Shown here: piece by piece, positions 43,001 through 56,900 of the stretch
Position numbering within the stretch: position 1 is the stretch's first letter
Layout: every line of letters starts with the position of its first letter
NCBI GenBank assembly: GCA_024734495.1
Contig: JALMQS010000030.1
Location: 36,263,493-36,327,492, forward strand
Direction: 5' to 3'
Length of the DNA stretch: 64,000 nucleotides
Source: Forficula auricularia
Lineage: Eukaryota > Arthropoda > Insecta > Dermaptera > Forficulidae
Position numbers and translations under genes: made by a program
The notes under the pieces: model-generated
What the model saw: the letters and a program-made list of their open reading frames with translations, nothing else
What the model was told of the DNA's origin: nothing
Databases searched by the model: none

Positions 43001-46000
43001 TAATTACATTACTTTAAAATTTATTTTTAATAAAATTAATTGGTTTTTTTATTTTAAATTGCACTAATAGATCATTACAAATGTTATTATATATTAGAAT
43101 TTGCCAATTTGATTAAATAAAGGTATTTTTCTATAAAATAATTTAATAGAATTAAAAAATCCGACAATTCGAAGGATCATACCTCCTTCTTCATGATTTA
43201 AAAGGGTCAAAATAAGGGAAGGGGTGTAAATTAGTCATGTCGGAAAATAAAAATTTTAATCGTTCATATCTCGTCTTCGGAAAGTTAAGAGCCTTGAAAT
43301 TTGAAACTTAAGCTATTTAGAAGCAAAAAGTTACCGAGCATCGCTCGGTGCTCCAGGCATTTATTTATTATTTATTGAATTAATTGCAATTTACATGAAA
43401 ACTCTCTGTAAGTAAATAAAAATTGTAAACATTAACATAATTCAAACCCTTTTACGTTTTAGAAAAATGATATTGTTTCATTTTCGCTAAAATAACTTTA
43501 AAATTAGGACTTTTTGACATGAGCGCAATTTGAATACAATCCTCGGCATTCAGCCGATTTCTTGCCTGGTTTAACTGACTGCTTAAAAAATAAGCTGCAA
43601 CGGATCGTTGCTAAACTTTATCCAAATTCATTTGAAATATTAATATGTTCTAGAGTAAGTACTTTAAAATATAATTTTACTAAAAACTTTATTTAACCTT
43701 TTTGTGGTCCCCAAGGTACTTAATTAGGATATTAAATTTCATCAAAATTGGTTAAGTCATTTTCAAGATATTTAGAAAAAACTAAAAAAGTACTGAAATA
43801 AAGTACTAATGTTTGTGGACCGATATGTACGAAAAACTAATCAGCGCTTCATTTTGTTAAACTAATGGTAGGTTTTCAATTTCAATTCAATTGGTGCAAC
43901 GGTGTGGAAAAATTCGTGGACGAAAAAAACGATAACACACATACATACATCCATCCCCACGCACTTCCAAAAAAATGGCACTTTTTGGCCTCTCGACGAG
44001 ATTCCAGGTAATTTTTGGCAAAACCGTCACGTGCTAAAATTCAATCTCATTGAATACTTCAATTTGTGACCTTAATTGAGTCCATGGGTTCCGTAGTCTT
44101 TACCTGAGGACCCTTTGAAGTCGCGCTTGTCGCGAGACCCATTGCAATACTTTCTCCCATGCTTCGCATTGGATAAAGTAAAAAAAATACACCAACACTC
44201 ATCATGGCAAAAATGCATAAATTTTATTAATGTTTTTATATATTTTTTTTTAACTTTTATTAATTTTAAGATTTTGAATTCCTGGAAAAGCTATCAAACT
44301 AACAATACTATAATAGTTTATAAAATAATTTTTTTTAAAAATGTCCTTTTTACCCCGATAGTTTCATTTTTACCCCATTTGGGGTAATTTACCCCGGTTC
44401 CCCGACCCCTGTTTTATTCCTTTTAGTGCAATTTATTTTAATTTTGAGTTCTTATTATTTTATTTGTTGCATTTAATTTTTTGAAGTCTCGGTTTTTGTT
44501 TCTAAAAATTATTTTTTTCAATCTCGATTGCGAGAGTGTGAGGGGAGTTATGATTAGTTGTCTGTCTAGCCAAGGGAGGTTGTAAGTAAAAGTTAGTTAG
44601 TGTACAAACACCTGTTAATTTATTTTAAATATTAATTAATTCCTTATCTATATGTCCACTTAAAATTTCAAAGAAAATTAAAAATATCGATTATTATAGT
44701 ATGTTAAAAGGTGGTTGAGTGGATTATCAAAAGAATTTTTTCGACTGAAATCATCATCCAACTACTCTAATAGATTAAAGTACATTTTTTTATAAGATAG
44801 GTATTCTTCTAGGAATCCACTTAATTATTGGTTGGTTTTCAAGTGTTTGAGAATTCATTCCAAGAGGGTGTATCTTTGTACATATTATTGTATTAATTAC
44901 TAATAAAAGACAATTCTTTTTTCAAGGTCCAGATCTATACGACTCATCTTAAACTTTCTCGCAGAGTTCAGTACCTGACGGCAATCATAAGTAAATATGA
45001 TCAACACTATTTAATTTAAAAGTGTGCATATTTATAAACTAGCTGCAAGGCCCGCCTTCGGCGGCCCTCTTGCTAGCCAGAGGACACAACCCCTAAGCCC
45101 CCCAACCCACGAACCCCACCCTCACACCCCACTCCCACCCAGCACACCACCCAGAAACCCACACAGCACCACCACCCCCGCCCCAACCCCTCCACCCACC
45201 CCACTTGGGCCCTCATATCAAACCCCTTCCCCACCCTGCACCACCACTTCCGCACCCCACCCCATGCCCTCCACCTCCAAGTACCAGACCTCCCGCCTAG
45301 CCCCCAGGACCCCCACACCCACTCAGGCGCGGATCTAGACCTCTGATCTGGGGGGGGGGGGGCGGTCGCCGGTATATAAGATCTACTTTTGATCTCGGAA
45401 GTGTGTCGCCATCGAATTGTCCAAGCGGGGGGGGGGGGGTCAGAGACGCCACATGGAACTTTATTTTCTTCAAATTTAAAATTTAATGTTATAAAAAAAA
45501 TAATTAAATAAACATACTATAAAAAATGTTGATCTCTAATGCTTTGGGGGGGGGGGGCGCCCCATCACACCCCCCTGGATCCGCGCATGCACCCACTACG
45601 CCCTCCGGACTCCACCCCGCGCCACCCCTTCACCCTACTTCGTCTTACTCCCTCACCCACATTCCACCCCCCACGCCCTCATCCCGCCCGGACCCCCTCG
45701 CACCTCATACCCTAACCCAACTCCGCACCCGTACTATTACTCCACCCCCGCACCCAGTTTTTGCATTTCTAGTATTCTAGTGACCCACATATTATGTATA
45801 TAAAATTTGGTTAAGTTGGCTCTAAGGGTAATAATTTTCATTTATTGCCCCCCCCCCCAGTTTGGGTCGTTAGTTTTTCCATTTCTATCCTTCTAGTGAC
45901 CCACAGAATATGTATATAAAATTTGGTTGAGTTTGGTCCAAGAGCAAAAATTTTCATATTTTGACAACCCCCCTTTTTGGGTGGTTTTGGGGGGGGGATT

Positions 46001-49000
46001 TTTTTAAACAAAAGTTGTCAGAAATTACATCCCCTACAACTTTGTTCATTATAAAATTTGCCGTAGAGTTAATAGATTACGAGTTATTTGATCATTTTCA
46101 TTCGTGCGCCCCCCAAACCCCCTTTTGTTATAAATTATAAATATATATATATATAATATATAAAATAATATATATATATTAATAAATATAAAATTTTAAT
46201 TTTAATCGAAAGGAAACATATTATACCGGGTGAGTTTTTTTTATCTTGAGACAGTCTTATAACTCAAAAACAGTGCATTATATATGAATCGTGTTCTAAA
46301 TATATTAAAGAAAAAAAAGAAATGTAAAGGCTTCGAAGAAACTTAAAAGGTCAAAATAACGAAATTGGAACTGGAATTCATCCAGAAGACTTGCAATACA
46401 CTCTGGAATGTCACAGAACAGTATCTCAAAATTATTAAATTATTAGTTATTAAATATTAAATTATTTATTTAATAATTAAATATTTGATCATTATTATTT
46501 GATAATTAAGTTGAATGATTGTTAAAAATAATTATTAAGATTTTTTTAGATCTAATTGATTTAATATTTTTTTTTATTTGATGTTGTATAAAAATAGTTC
46601 TAATGAAAGTTGTTCAGTTTTTTTCTATATTAAGAATATGTAGAGAAACCTATAGGTTTTTATTTAAAAAACATAACTTGACTTCGAAATACCCTTGAAA
46701 GCTTGTTCTAGGACAAGAAACAATAGTGTAGTTTAGTTCCCCCCTTGATATAAATAAACTTTTATTTGAAACATTTTTTAATATAATGCACTGTTTTTGA
46801 GTTAAGATTGTCTCAAGATCAAAAACTCATCCGGTACAGAGGATCCAAAAATTTAAATTAAACTATTTGGTCACTATTAAATTTTTTCACACACACACAT
46901 CCTATTTATAAAACCGATAATTAATTAATGCTTCTTTTGACTTACTTTTAAAATTTCTGTTATAGTTTGCTTGAATGGCGTGTTAAATGGATGCGCCATT
47001 GCATGGAGTTCGTTCGCCGGCTTGTCCCTGGAGAAGAATGTGGGTCCGGGCCAGGCCAGCTGGACCATAGCCTGTTTCCCCATTGGGGCAATGATCTTCT
47101 CCATACCCGTTGGCAAAATTGTCCAACGATTTGGTCCCAAATCCACTCTACTAATTTTAGGTTCCATTCCATCTCTTATAGGCTGGATAATAATCTCTTT
47201 TTCATTTAACTATGTGAGTAAGTAAAATATATATACCTATCAAATAAGAATCCCCCAAAAAATTTCAACCCCATATGCCTATTAATATTATTTGCTTAGA
47301 TATATTTGAAATAGCCAGTTTTAATCTCGAATTAATTTTCCATTTGGTCTATGAGCAAACCTACCTTAAATAAATAAATAAATCAGAATAATATATAAAT
47401 AAATACGAATAATAAATAAATAAATAGAATAATAAATAAATAAATAGAATAATAAATAAATAAATAGAATAATAAATAAATAAAAGAAAATAAATAAATA
47501 AATAGAATAATAAATAAATAAATCGAATAATAAATAAATAAATAGAATAATAAATAAATAAATAAAAAAATAAATAAATATTATTAAAATATGATTTCTG
47601 TGCAATAAAAACCTCAAAACATACATTAAGGTAGACAAAAATCTCCATTTTAGAAGTATTTTTTATTTATTTTATTTTATTTTTTTTTTTGGAGAGACGG
47701 ACATGTATAATTTTAATTAAAATAATTAATAATTCAAAAAAAAAATTCTGTCGATGCTTCAGTCAAGAAATGATAATATTTGAGCACTGATGTTGAAAGA
47801 GAGAAGAAGGAAATTTCCTATATGATTCCTTGTTTTAAACGCTGAAGAAGTGTACAGGAAGATGCTCCAAAACGTCGGTTTTTAAGATAATAAAAGTGAC
47901 GATCCAATATATATATTTTTTTTAATTCGAAATTTACTGAATAATTACTTTGATTACGAAAAAACTAATTAAATTAAATTTATTCAAAGATGAGACCCTA
48001 AAAAGTCGATTTCTTAACTCAAAATCCCCTCTAGTTTGTGATTTTCATCGAAATCGTAAGAGCCATTTTTGAGAAACCGATTATATATATATTTGTGGGA
48101 TCGGATACACTAATCCCAGGCGTGTTCTTCTTTATCTGATGGAACTGGTTGTCTAGGGTATATTTATCAAATAAAAGTTCCACTTATAATACTAAATATA
48201 TTTATTAACAAGTATATATACAAATGAATGATAACTTTTATTCGAAGGGCGTTAAATTATAAAGCGTAATAGTGTTTCATAAAAGTTGAGAGAGTACGTT
48301 TTTAGAAAGATGGAGGTGTTGTTGATTCGAATGTTGGGTAGCTAATGTCGTTTGTCGGAATGCCAAATACTCAGGTAACGGGGAAACTGCGATATTCTTT
48401 AGGCTCACTTTCTCTTCAGAGAAATGGTCTTTGTTGAAAGGAATCAAATACCTTTGTGCAAGGGTTCTTGTGTTGGCTGAAATGGTCTTAAGTTAACGGT
48501 CACATTGCTTGGCAGATGAGTGCGATTGAAAAAATTATATTATAATATTTCAATTCCACATATATATATATATGTTTCAGTAAAAACCTGTTTTTTAGTA
48601 AAGACGAGTTCTTATTTAAAACGTGTTAAAACGTAACTGAATATGAATACTTTTGTGGCAACTAGAATTTACTGATGTTGGTTGTGTTTGGTCCAAAGGT
48701 CTAGAATCTTTATTTTTGACCTTCCGCCTCATTTTGGGTGTATATTTTCAAAAATGTTTATACGAAAATCTTAAAAATTAGATCCTCTACAACTTTGCTT
48801 CTAATTTTTGACATTTTCGTTTAAAAAAAATTGAAAATAAAGGTCTCTACCCACTACAACGTATCATACTATGACCATACTAGGAACGTATCAGACATGA
48901 AAAGCAACACGAGACGTCCTGCTGTGCCCACTCGAAACGAGATCGATGGCGTTCTGTGCCCGTATACATCCCGTATGATGCCCGTATATTGCCCGTATAT

Positions 49001-52000
49001 AATCTGTATCATCATACAGATCTAAATCCACCAAAATCGATAGGAAACCGTTTCATTCTTTCATGCGACTAAGTAAAGGCGTTTACAACGCTCATTTGAA
49101 TATAAATCTTAAATTAATTAAATAAATAATTGGATACCAATAATTTTAATTGCAGCTCACCGTTTCGCCGCCTGCGCGCATCGGTTTGGCAACGTCGCGT
49201 GCCATGCGCGGAGCGTATCGGCACCGGCAAAATATTCTCACCGACAATTTATTAACGCTCCGTGCATAGTAGGCGACGGTGCTGGTCGGTGACGGAACGG
49301 TCTAGTGGGCATAGTCTCATACTTTTCAATACAAAGAATATTTTTTTACCCGAAACGTTTCTAGTACGGTCATAGTATTACGTATACGTTGTAGTGGGTA
49401 GAGACCTTAAACAGCCAAAATGAGGCGGAAGTTCAAAAATAAAGATTTTAGACCTTTGGACCAAACACAACCAACATCAGTAAATTCTAGTTGCCACAAA
49501 GGTATTCAGTGAAACACGTTTTAACTAGTAAGAACCTGTTCTTGCTAAAAACAGTTTTTTACTGCAACATACATATACAATAATTGTTCATCTATACTAA
49601 TATATGGTATAAAGCTCAAGAGTTTATATGTTAGTTGGTTGGTTTGTGGAGGCTAATCTCAGGAAATACTAATCCGATTTGAAAAATTCTTTTTGCATTA
49701 GATAGCCCGTTTATTGAGGAAGGTTCTAGGCTATATAACTTCATGCTACGACCCTGAGATATCCCTTTTCGGTTCCTTCAAGCCTCCTTCTTTGGTAACC
49801 AAGACGACTGTTTTTGTTTACTCAAATTCTTTTCTTTTAAATGAAATTATATATTGTCGGCTTAGAGTGTAAACCCGCTAACTCCATTTTCTTATCATAT
49901 ATGACATATTAACACCGTTCGAAAGAAAAAGAGGTGCAGCATCGTCCAAGTAAAACTGCTACTTAAAATCACGATCCTAAGTTGTAGAAAAAAAATGTGA
50001 AAAATAGTTTCTTTCCATAACAACAATATTAAATTTTGTTTGTTTTTTATCTGCCCTGTAAAAGCAGGTTTACACTCCAAGTCGACGATATAACAATTAA
50101 AAACATTCCAATGTCGTGTTCTAGTTTAATACCATACGATTATGTTTTTTGTTCAATAAGGCATGGCTTGGTCGTCTTTTCTTGGGCGTCGCTTCTGCAA
50201 CCGTTACAGTGGTTGTACCTGTTTATTGCGAAGAGATTACAGTGGATATCAAAGTGCGTGGATGCACTGGTGTCTTTTTTGACTTGATGATGGGCTCGGG
50301 GATTCTCTGGCCCAATTTGGTCAGCATGATCACTGTCAGGGTCCACGACAGTATTACTAACAATAACAAAATGTCTGCATATCAAATCATAAATGATGGT
50401 AAATATTTTCACTTATTCATTATTAAAATTACTATTATTATGTGTGTGTTTGTGTTTAATTCATAGCATTTCATTATCTCAAATAGTATTTACCAAAATG
50501 GGCTGAAATCATAATAAAAAAATGAAGACAAAGAAGTGAGCAAATTAGCAAAAACTAATGATTTATTAATAAATTACATCCATATCATTAAAAATGGTTC
50601 AAACACACCACGTGACTTCACCATACACCTGTCATCCTCTCTTATATCAATAATCAGAGGTATTTCTCACTTTACGACCTATCTGCTTAAAGATCAATCG
50701 AAAAGATCAAGTTTAGATCATTTTAAATTGACGTTTAAAGATGGCAAAAGTGGTCTATTTTGAATAATTGATAAAGTAAAGGGTGTGTAGTTTCACAGTG
50801 AATTGCACAACAATCTATCACCTTAGCGAAGAATTCTTGGATCAGAGGAGAAATTCAACAATGGTATGGACGACGCTACTCTCTTAGCCTCCATCTAAAA
50901 GAAGTATACCCGCATCTAGAACAACAACTGAATTTAGAAGCCCTAAATGCTATTAAGGGTCAAGCAGATAACGATACATCTTGTACACTTTTTGTAAATA
51001 AACAAAAAAAGTTCACACAACTCAGGAAGAAATCACATTCCACCTCAAAGCAACAGGATACAATAAAAACAGGTATGATAACGTTTCATACTAGAGTTGT
51101 GAACGTGACTGATGTTAAGCTTGAACCTAAAGAAATATTAGGTTGATGCATAATTATGGAACGTTTTTTAAAAATATTTTTATTCAGCAAAAACAATAAT
51201 AAAATTTAACAAAAACATGTTTAAATGATTATTCGGGAACGTATTCACCATCTAAGCTGATTGAGGAGGAGCATAATAGTTTAATCAATCAGCTTAGAAA
51301 ACAGGAAGTTGCTATTGAAGACATATGTATGGAGCATAGCCATGTACGGGTGTGAAACCTGGACAATTAGAGAAGCGGAGAGAAAGAGATTAGAGGCTTT
51401 CGAAATGTGGTGCTACAGAAGAATGATGAATATCAAATGGATGGATAAAATTACAAATGAAGAAGTTCTTGGAAGAATCGGAGAAAGAAGAACCTTGTGG
51501 AAGAGTCTGAAGAAGAGAAGAGGTCAGATGATGGGGCACACACTGAGACATGGGGGACTGCTTAGGGATATCTTGGAGGGGGAGGTGGGAAAGAAAAGGG
51601 GAAGGGGAAGACCCAGATTAGAATATTTCAACCAAATAATTGGGGATATGGGATGCAAGACATTTAGAGAGGTCAAACAGCTGGCGAGGGACAGAGTCGA
51701 GTGGAGACGGATTGTTGCATCAAACCAGTCTTAGGACTGTATACTCAATGATGATGATTCACCATCTACTTCAATAACTGCTTCCCATTTGCTTGGCAGT
51801 CGGTCGATTCCACGGGCGAAGAAGTCACGATTCTTGGAGGCAATCCACGCTTTGACATCGGCCACCAAGTCATCCAAATTGTCGTAGATCTTAGTCTTTT
51901 GCCAGTTTTTCAAAGAGCGGTTGATGTGATAGTCCGTCGGTGCTTCGGTCGGTGAGTACGGCGGATGTGGGGTAGATCCCAGCCCTTATTGGCGATGAAT

Positions 52001-53923
52001 TCGACGACCCGGCGCTCAACATGTGGACGTGCGTTATCGTGATGGAACACGATGTGGTTCTTTTTGAGAGTTCGTGGGGGACCCATCCAGCCAATTTCCA
52101 TACCTTGCCAAGCTTTTTGAGGCGTCAAACGATCGTTGATTGGTCGACATTGAAGTCTGCAGCCAGCATTCGTGTTGTAAGGCTTTCATCCTCTTCCACG
52201 GCTGTCAGAAGTGCCTGATCATCAAAATCCGATGGCCGACCTCTTCCTTCTTTATCCTCCAAACTAGTGTCACCTGATTTGGAACGTGCAAACCACTTCC
52301 GTACTGCACTATCAGTAATTGTTCTTTCTGCAAAAAGTTCGTTGAGATCGCGAAATGACTGTGCTGTCTTCCATCCTTTCTCGTAGTGGTAGAGCATAAT
52401 ATGACGAATATGAATATGGTTTTCGACACGCATTTTTATTAACTATAAATAGAGAAGATTGTTTTTATAAAAAAATAAACAATACGCCATTTTTGATTAA
52501 AGAAAAACGCGCCAATACAAACGTTCCATAATTATGCATCAACCTAATAGAACTTCTAAATAAAGGTCTAAAATACGCCCCAATGCAAAAAATTTTGCCA
52601 CAAGCCATTCTAACTACAGCCATTGACACTGAACTGGCCCTAACAGGAAAACCAACGGAACTCAAAGCTGAGAGGGCACTAACAATTAAACATACAATTA
52701 AGAAACACCATATCTTGGTCCTCCAAGATGAAAATAGAACCATCAATAATCTAAAATCCAAAATAATAGTGTCAAGAGCCGACAAAGGCCAGTCAATCAC
52801 TTTGGTCAGAAAGGAGGATTACGTTACCAAAATGGAAAACTTCATCTCTTCAAGTGATACATCTGTACTTAAGGCCGACCCTACATCCAAATATTAATCT
52901 TGTGTGATTAAATTATTGAATGAACTTGGCAGGTAATATACTCCCCACAAACGCACCATTTCACCTGAAAAATATGAACCCCAAAGCCCCAATCTTACAT
53001 GGACTCCCCAAAATTCATTTATTCACCGTGAAACACACACCCTTTACTTTATTAATTAATATCATGTTTCACCTAAAACCTACGCCACTTTCCCTAAGTA
53101 AAATATTTTGAATAAGCCAATGATAATCGTTTATTTGGCATGTGGGTCGTTATCAGTGTAGATTTTAGTAATATGCATCTGGTCTTTAGATGTAGTAGGT
53201 ATTCAGGGTGTCCAGTATTACAACGATAAGCCTTGAACAGGGGATAGGCAATTTACGACGGTCTTATAGTTTTCGGGTTGTAGGCAGAGAAAACGGTGAA
53301 AATCTAAATATCAAGATGCTGTGGCTACAAATTTACATATTTTATTATTTTAATTTTTGTTCCGCAATTCTGAATAATCCTGCTATTGACAAAAATTCAA
53401 AATCAAACCATAAGTACTATAGTTTTGGAGAAAAAAAATATTTTTGCCAGAGTTATATTTTAAAAAAATTTTCATCAGCTAACTTTGGTTCATCTTTAAT
53501 GTAACAAAAATTTAGTAAACAAGAATGGCAAGTTCTTTAAAAATTGGCCCATTTAGTAGAGATTTCAAATGGTTTTCCTTTAGAAAAATAAGCTGACGTG
53601 TACTCTGATGTGGCCATCCACTTGACTTTACCATACAACCTGGCCCCTAAAATTATTTATAATCATGTAGGGGGGGTTAGTTTTTGCATTTTTAGACTTC
53701 TGGGGTCCCACTGATTATATATACAAAATTTGGTTGAGTTTGCTCAAACGGCCTAGATTTTTAATTTTTAACCCCCTCTCCAACCCCATTAATTTTAAGA
53801 CGATATGCACCAAAATCTAATCAGCTCTTAATCTCAATGGACCAAAACTACGTGTGAAATTTGGTTTCGATATTCACACTAGTTTTTGAGCTAGCTCGTC
53901 CACAAAAATTTGGTAACGCACAG

Positions 53924-53961
<38 letters not shown>

Positions 53962-56900
53962 AGACATTTTGACAAAACAATTATTATCTCGAAAAATATA
54001 ATTTTTCGATGTTCTCTTATTAAAGCTTTTTTGTAGAGCGAAATGCCATGATTTCGCTCAATTTTTTCAATCGAAATTGTTTCAGCCGTTTTTGAGATAT
54101 TTCGAAAGAAGGAAAACAACCACTTTTTCTGCACGATGCAATACTTGCCATACCCTGTATGGTAAAGTAAACAACTTTATTTCGGCCAAAGTAAGAGTTC
54201 AAAAATTTGCACGATGAGACGCTATCCTCATAAAGTAGCTCTTCAGAATTTTACACATTTTTAACTATTATAATTTTGAAGTTAAGTAAATAAATTACTG
54301 CGATATTAGGTCGTAAGTCCAAATATCCAAAATTATTATTGCTGAATATCTGTAAAAATCGAGAATAGTATTATTATAAAATAAAATCAAAAGTTTAAAT
54401 TTGGTGAGCCACTACTTTGGCCGGAATAAAAATTGATTGTTCAATGCCAAAACCCATGTTATTTAGATGGAAAACTTGCATCGCTGTTCGGCAAAGGCTG
54501 AAATTGAGATAGAGATTTAAAACGTGAGAGATTTTTTTTACTTTCACATTTATATTCGTCGAATATAATGGGAAAGTATTGGGATCGCCTGTCTGCGTCC
54601 TGACTCTTTGAGAGGTTGTATCTCAGAGATGAAAAAAGTTAATTTCATTTTGTAACTTCTAGGTGGAAGCCATTAATAGTTGAAAATCGGATTTAGGACA
54701 TAAAACCGGAAATTGTGGTCCCCAGAGGCCGAAAAAGGGCCAAATTTGTTTGATAAATACACTACCCCCATTTCGGGCTGTTAGTTTTTGCATTTTAGAC
54801 TTCTGTGGGTCCACTAATTGATTATGTATTGTATACAAAATTTGGTTGAGTTTGCTCAAACGGCCTAGATTTTAATTTTTAACCCCCCCCTCCACCCCCC
54901 TTAATTTTAGGACGATATGCACCAAAATCTAATCAGCTCTTAATCTCAATGGACCAAAACTAAGTGTGAAATTTGGTTTCGATATTCGAACTAGTTTTTG
55001 AGTTAGCTCGTCCACAAAAATTTGGTAACGCACAGACTAACAACCAGACTAACTAACAGACATTTTGACAAAACAATTATTATCTCGAAAAATATAATTT
55101 TTCGATGTTCACTTATTAGGGCTTTTTTGTAGAGCGAAATGCCATGGTTTCGCTCAATTTTTTTAATCAAAATAGTTTCAGCCGTTTTTGAGATAATTTG
55201 AAAAAAAGAAGGAAAAAAACCCACTTTTTTCATGCACGATTACAATACTTGACCATACCCCCTGTATGGTGAAGTAAAAAAATATCATAGGTCCGTCGTA
55301 ATTGCCTATCCCCTGTTCACGGTTTATCTTGTCATACGGGATACCCTGTAGGTAAATAAAAGTCGTGTAATGTCACCTATAACCATGCTATGATATCGTT
55401 TTGTTTTCTGGACTAAAATCCAAATGAATTAATACCAATTTTGTATTTATATTTGTAGATGATCTGTTTTTCGTGAATCTCAGCTGTGCAGTAGTTGTCT
55501 CGCTGATTGGGGTGGCTCTGCTCTTCATTCCTGAATCGCCTATCTATTTGCTTTCCAGAGGCGAGGACGAGAAGGCCAGAAGGGTGTTGCAGCGGCTGAA
55601 GGCGCCGCCGGCCCTGGCCCAACAAACCTTCAACGCCTACCAGCTCCACTCGGTGGTCACCTGGAAGGCCAAATTCCTTGTCTTCGCACTGATTGCCGTC
55701 CAGCAATGCTCTGGAATTGACGTGGTCACCTTTTACATGGAGGAGTTATTTGTCAAATCGGATATGGCCGATATGGCCATGTTCGGCCCCAGGGAGGCCA
55801 CCGTCGTCGCCTGCGGCATACAAGTGAGGCAACCAACCACACACACACACACACCTACAAACTACCATAATTCAATTTCAGTCTAGTTGCTAATTATGAA
55901 CAACGCAAAGCGCTTTCGATCAATAAATAATCAACCAGCAGATAGAAATTTAATTCCTACCGCCTGCCACTTGCTGAAACATCGCCCTGGGCGACATTTA
56001 ACATACGCAGTACCTGATTTCGCTCGGTAATTTATTTGTTTGATGTTTAATCAACCACTTCTTTTATTTTGATTCAATCACATGATTCATTTTTATTCAA
56101 CCACATGTTAATAATATTTTTTTCCCAAACTGAGACCTGGTTTTAAGGACGTTCCCTAATAAATGGAGAAGTGCCGGACCACTTCATTCGCCAATACATA
56201 TATCCCCATGACTTCAAGGAACTGGAACTCTCTCCCAGCCTCCATCTTTCCCAGCACCTATAATCTTCAAACCTTCAAAACCGGGGTGCATAGACACCTA
56301 CGTCTACACCCTCTCACTTAATCAACTTTCCATTCTCTTCGGTAATGCAAGGGTCTTTCGAGATCCATAGGAGCTGCATCTTTACTGGCGCTCCCCTTCT
56401 TGCATTCGATTGCATTAAAAAAAAAAAATCGATTTTCTTGCAATCCTTTTAAAACTTTGAATACACATATTTATAAGTGCCCTTTATACGTAGACATTTT
56501 TTCAATAGTCCTCGCGGCGCTAAATTTGTAAATATTGACCATTGAAATTTGCATATTTTACACACGAACCCTATCCCGATTGATGTTAAAGCGACTGTTT
56601 CATTAAATAACAATCGTAATTTTCTTGAGATTATTTTGAAAAACTGGGAATCATTAACTGAAGATATAACAAATATTTTTCTGTTAAAATAATTGTATCA
56701 AGCGGTATTCATTTTGTATGAAAAATGTTAAAAGTTAGGCACTTTTGATGGTTTTCGTTTTTTTCTCTCATGGCATGGCAAGTGAGAGATGGCGACTTGG
56801 CAACGTCGCACTAAAATCACTCAATTTTTCCATATCTAAAAAACTTCTGCAGCTGGTACATTTCAGATTTTTATCTAATTTTCTCAACCTAACTATACTA

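Larger units (their letters stand above)
50820..53000 (+). pseudogene. N-terminal part of a second PLE polyprotein, interrupted by mariner
   Basis: Left part (about 50830-51138) reads WIRGEIQQWYGRRYSLSLHL and ends VVNVTDVKLEPKEI. After removal of the mariner the frame runs on through ELLNKGLKYAPMQKIL and SRADKGQSITLVRKEDYVTK to a stop at 52895-52897, then in another frame to PKAPILHGLPKIH (52981-53019). These are the N-terminal RT landmarks of Penelope (ADKG, YGLPKIHK). Palm motifs and endonuclease are missing. Confidence 0.75.

Noticed and set aside
45024..45780. Pro/His-rich frames
   Set aside because: Same C-rich repeat composition; no conserved motif.
47361..47648. 95-codon Tyr/Phe/Ile-rich minus-strand frame
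   Set aside because: A translation of the AATAAATAAATAAATAGAAT minisatellite.
48094..48560. Confident LTR retrotransposon
   Set aside because: Only a TG..CA-type terminal pair and AATAAA are visible; the flanking TATAT makes the duplication untestable, so it is kept only as a low-confidence candidate.
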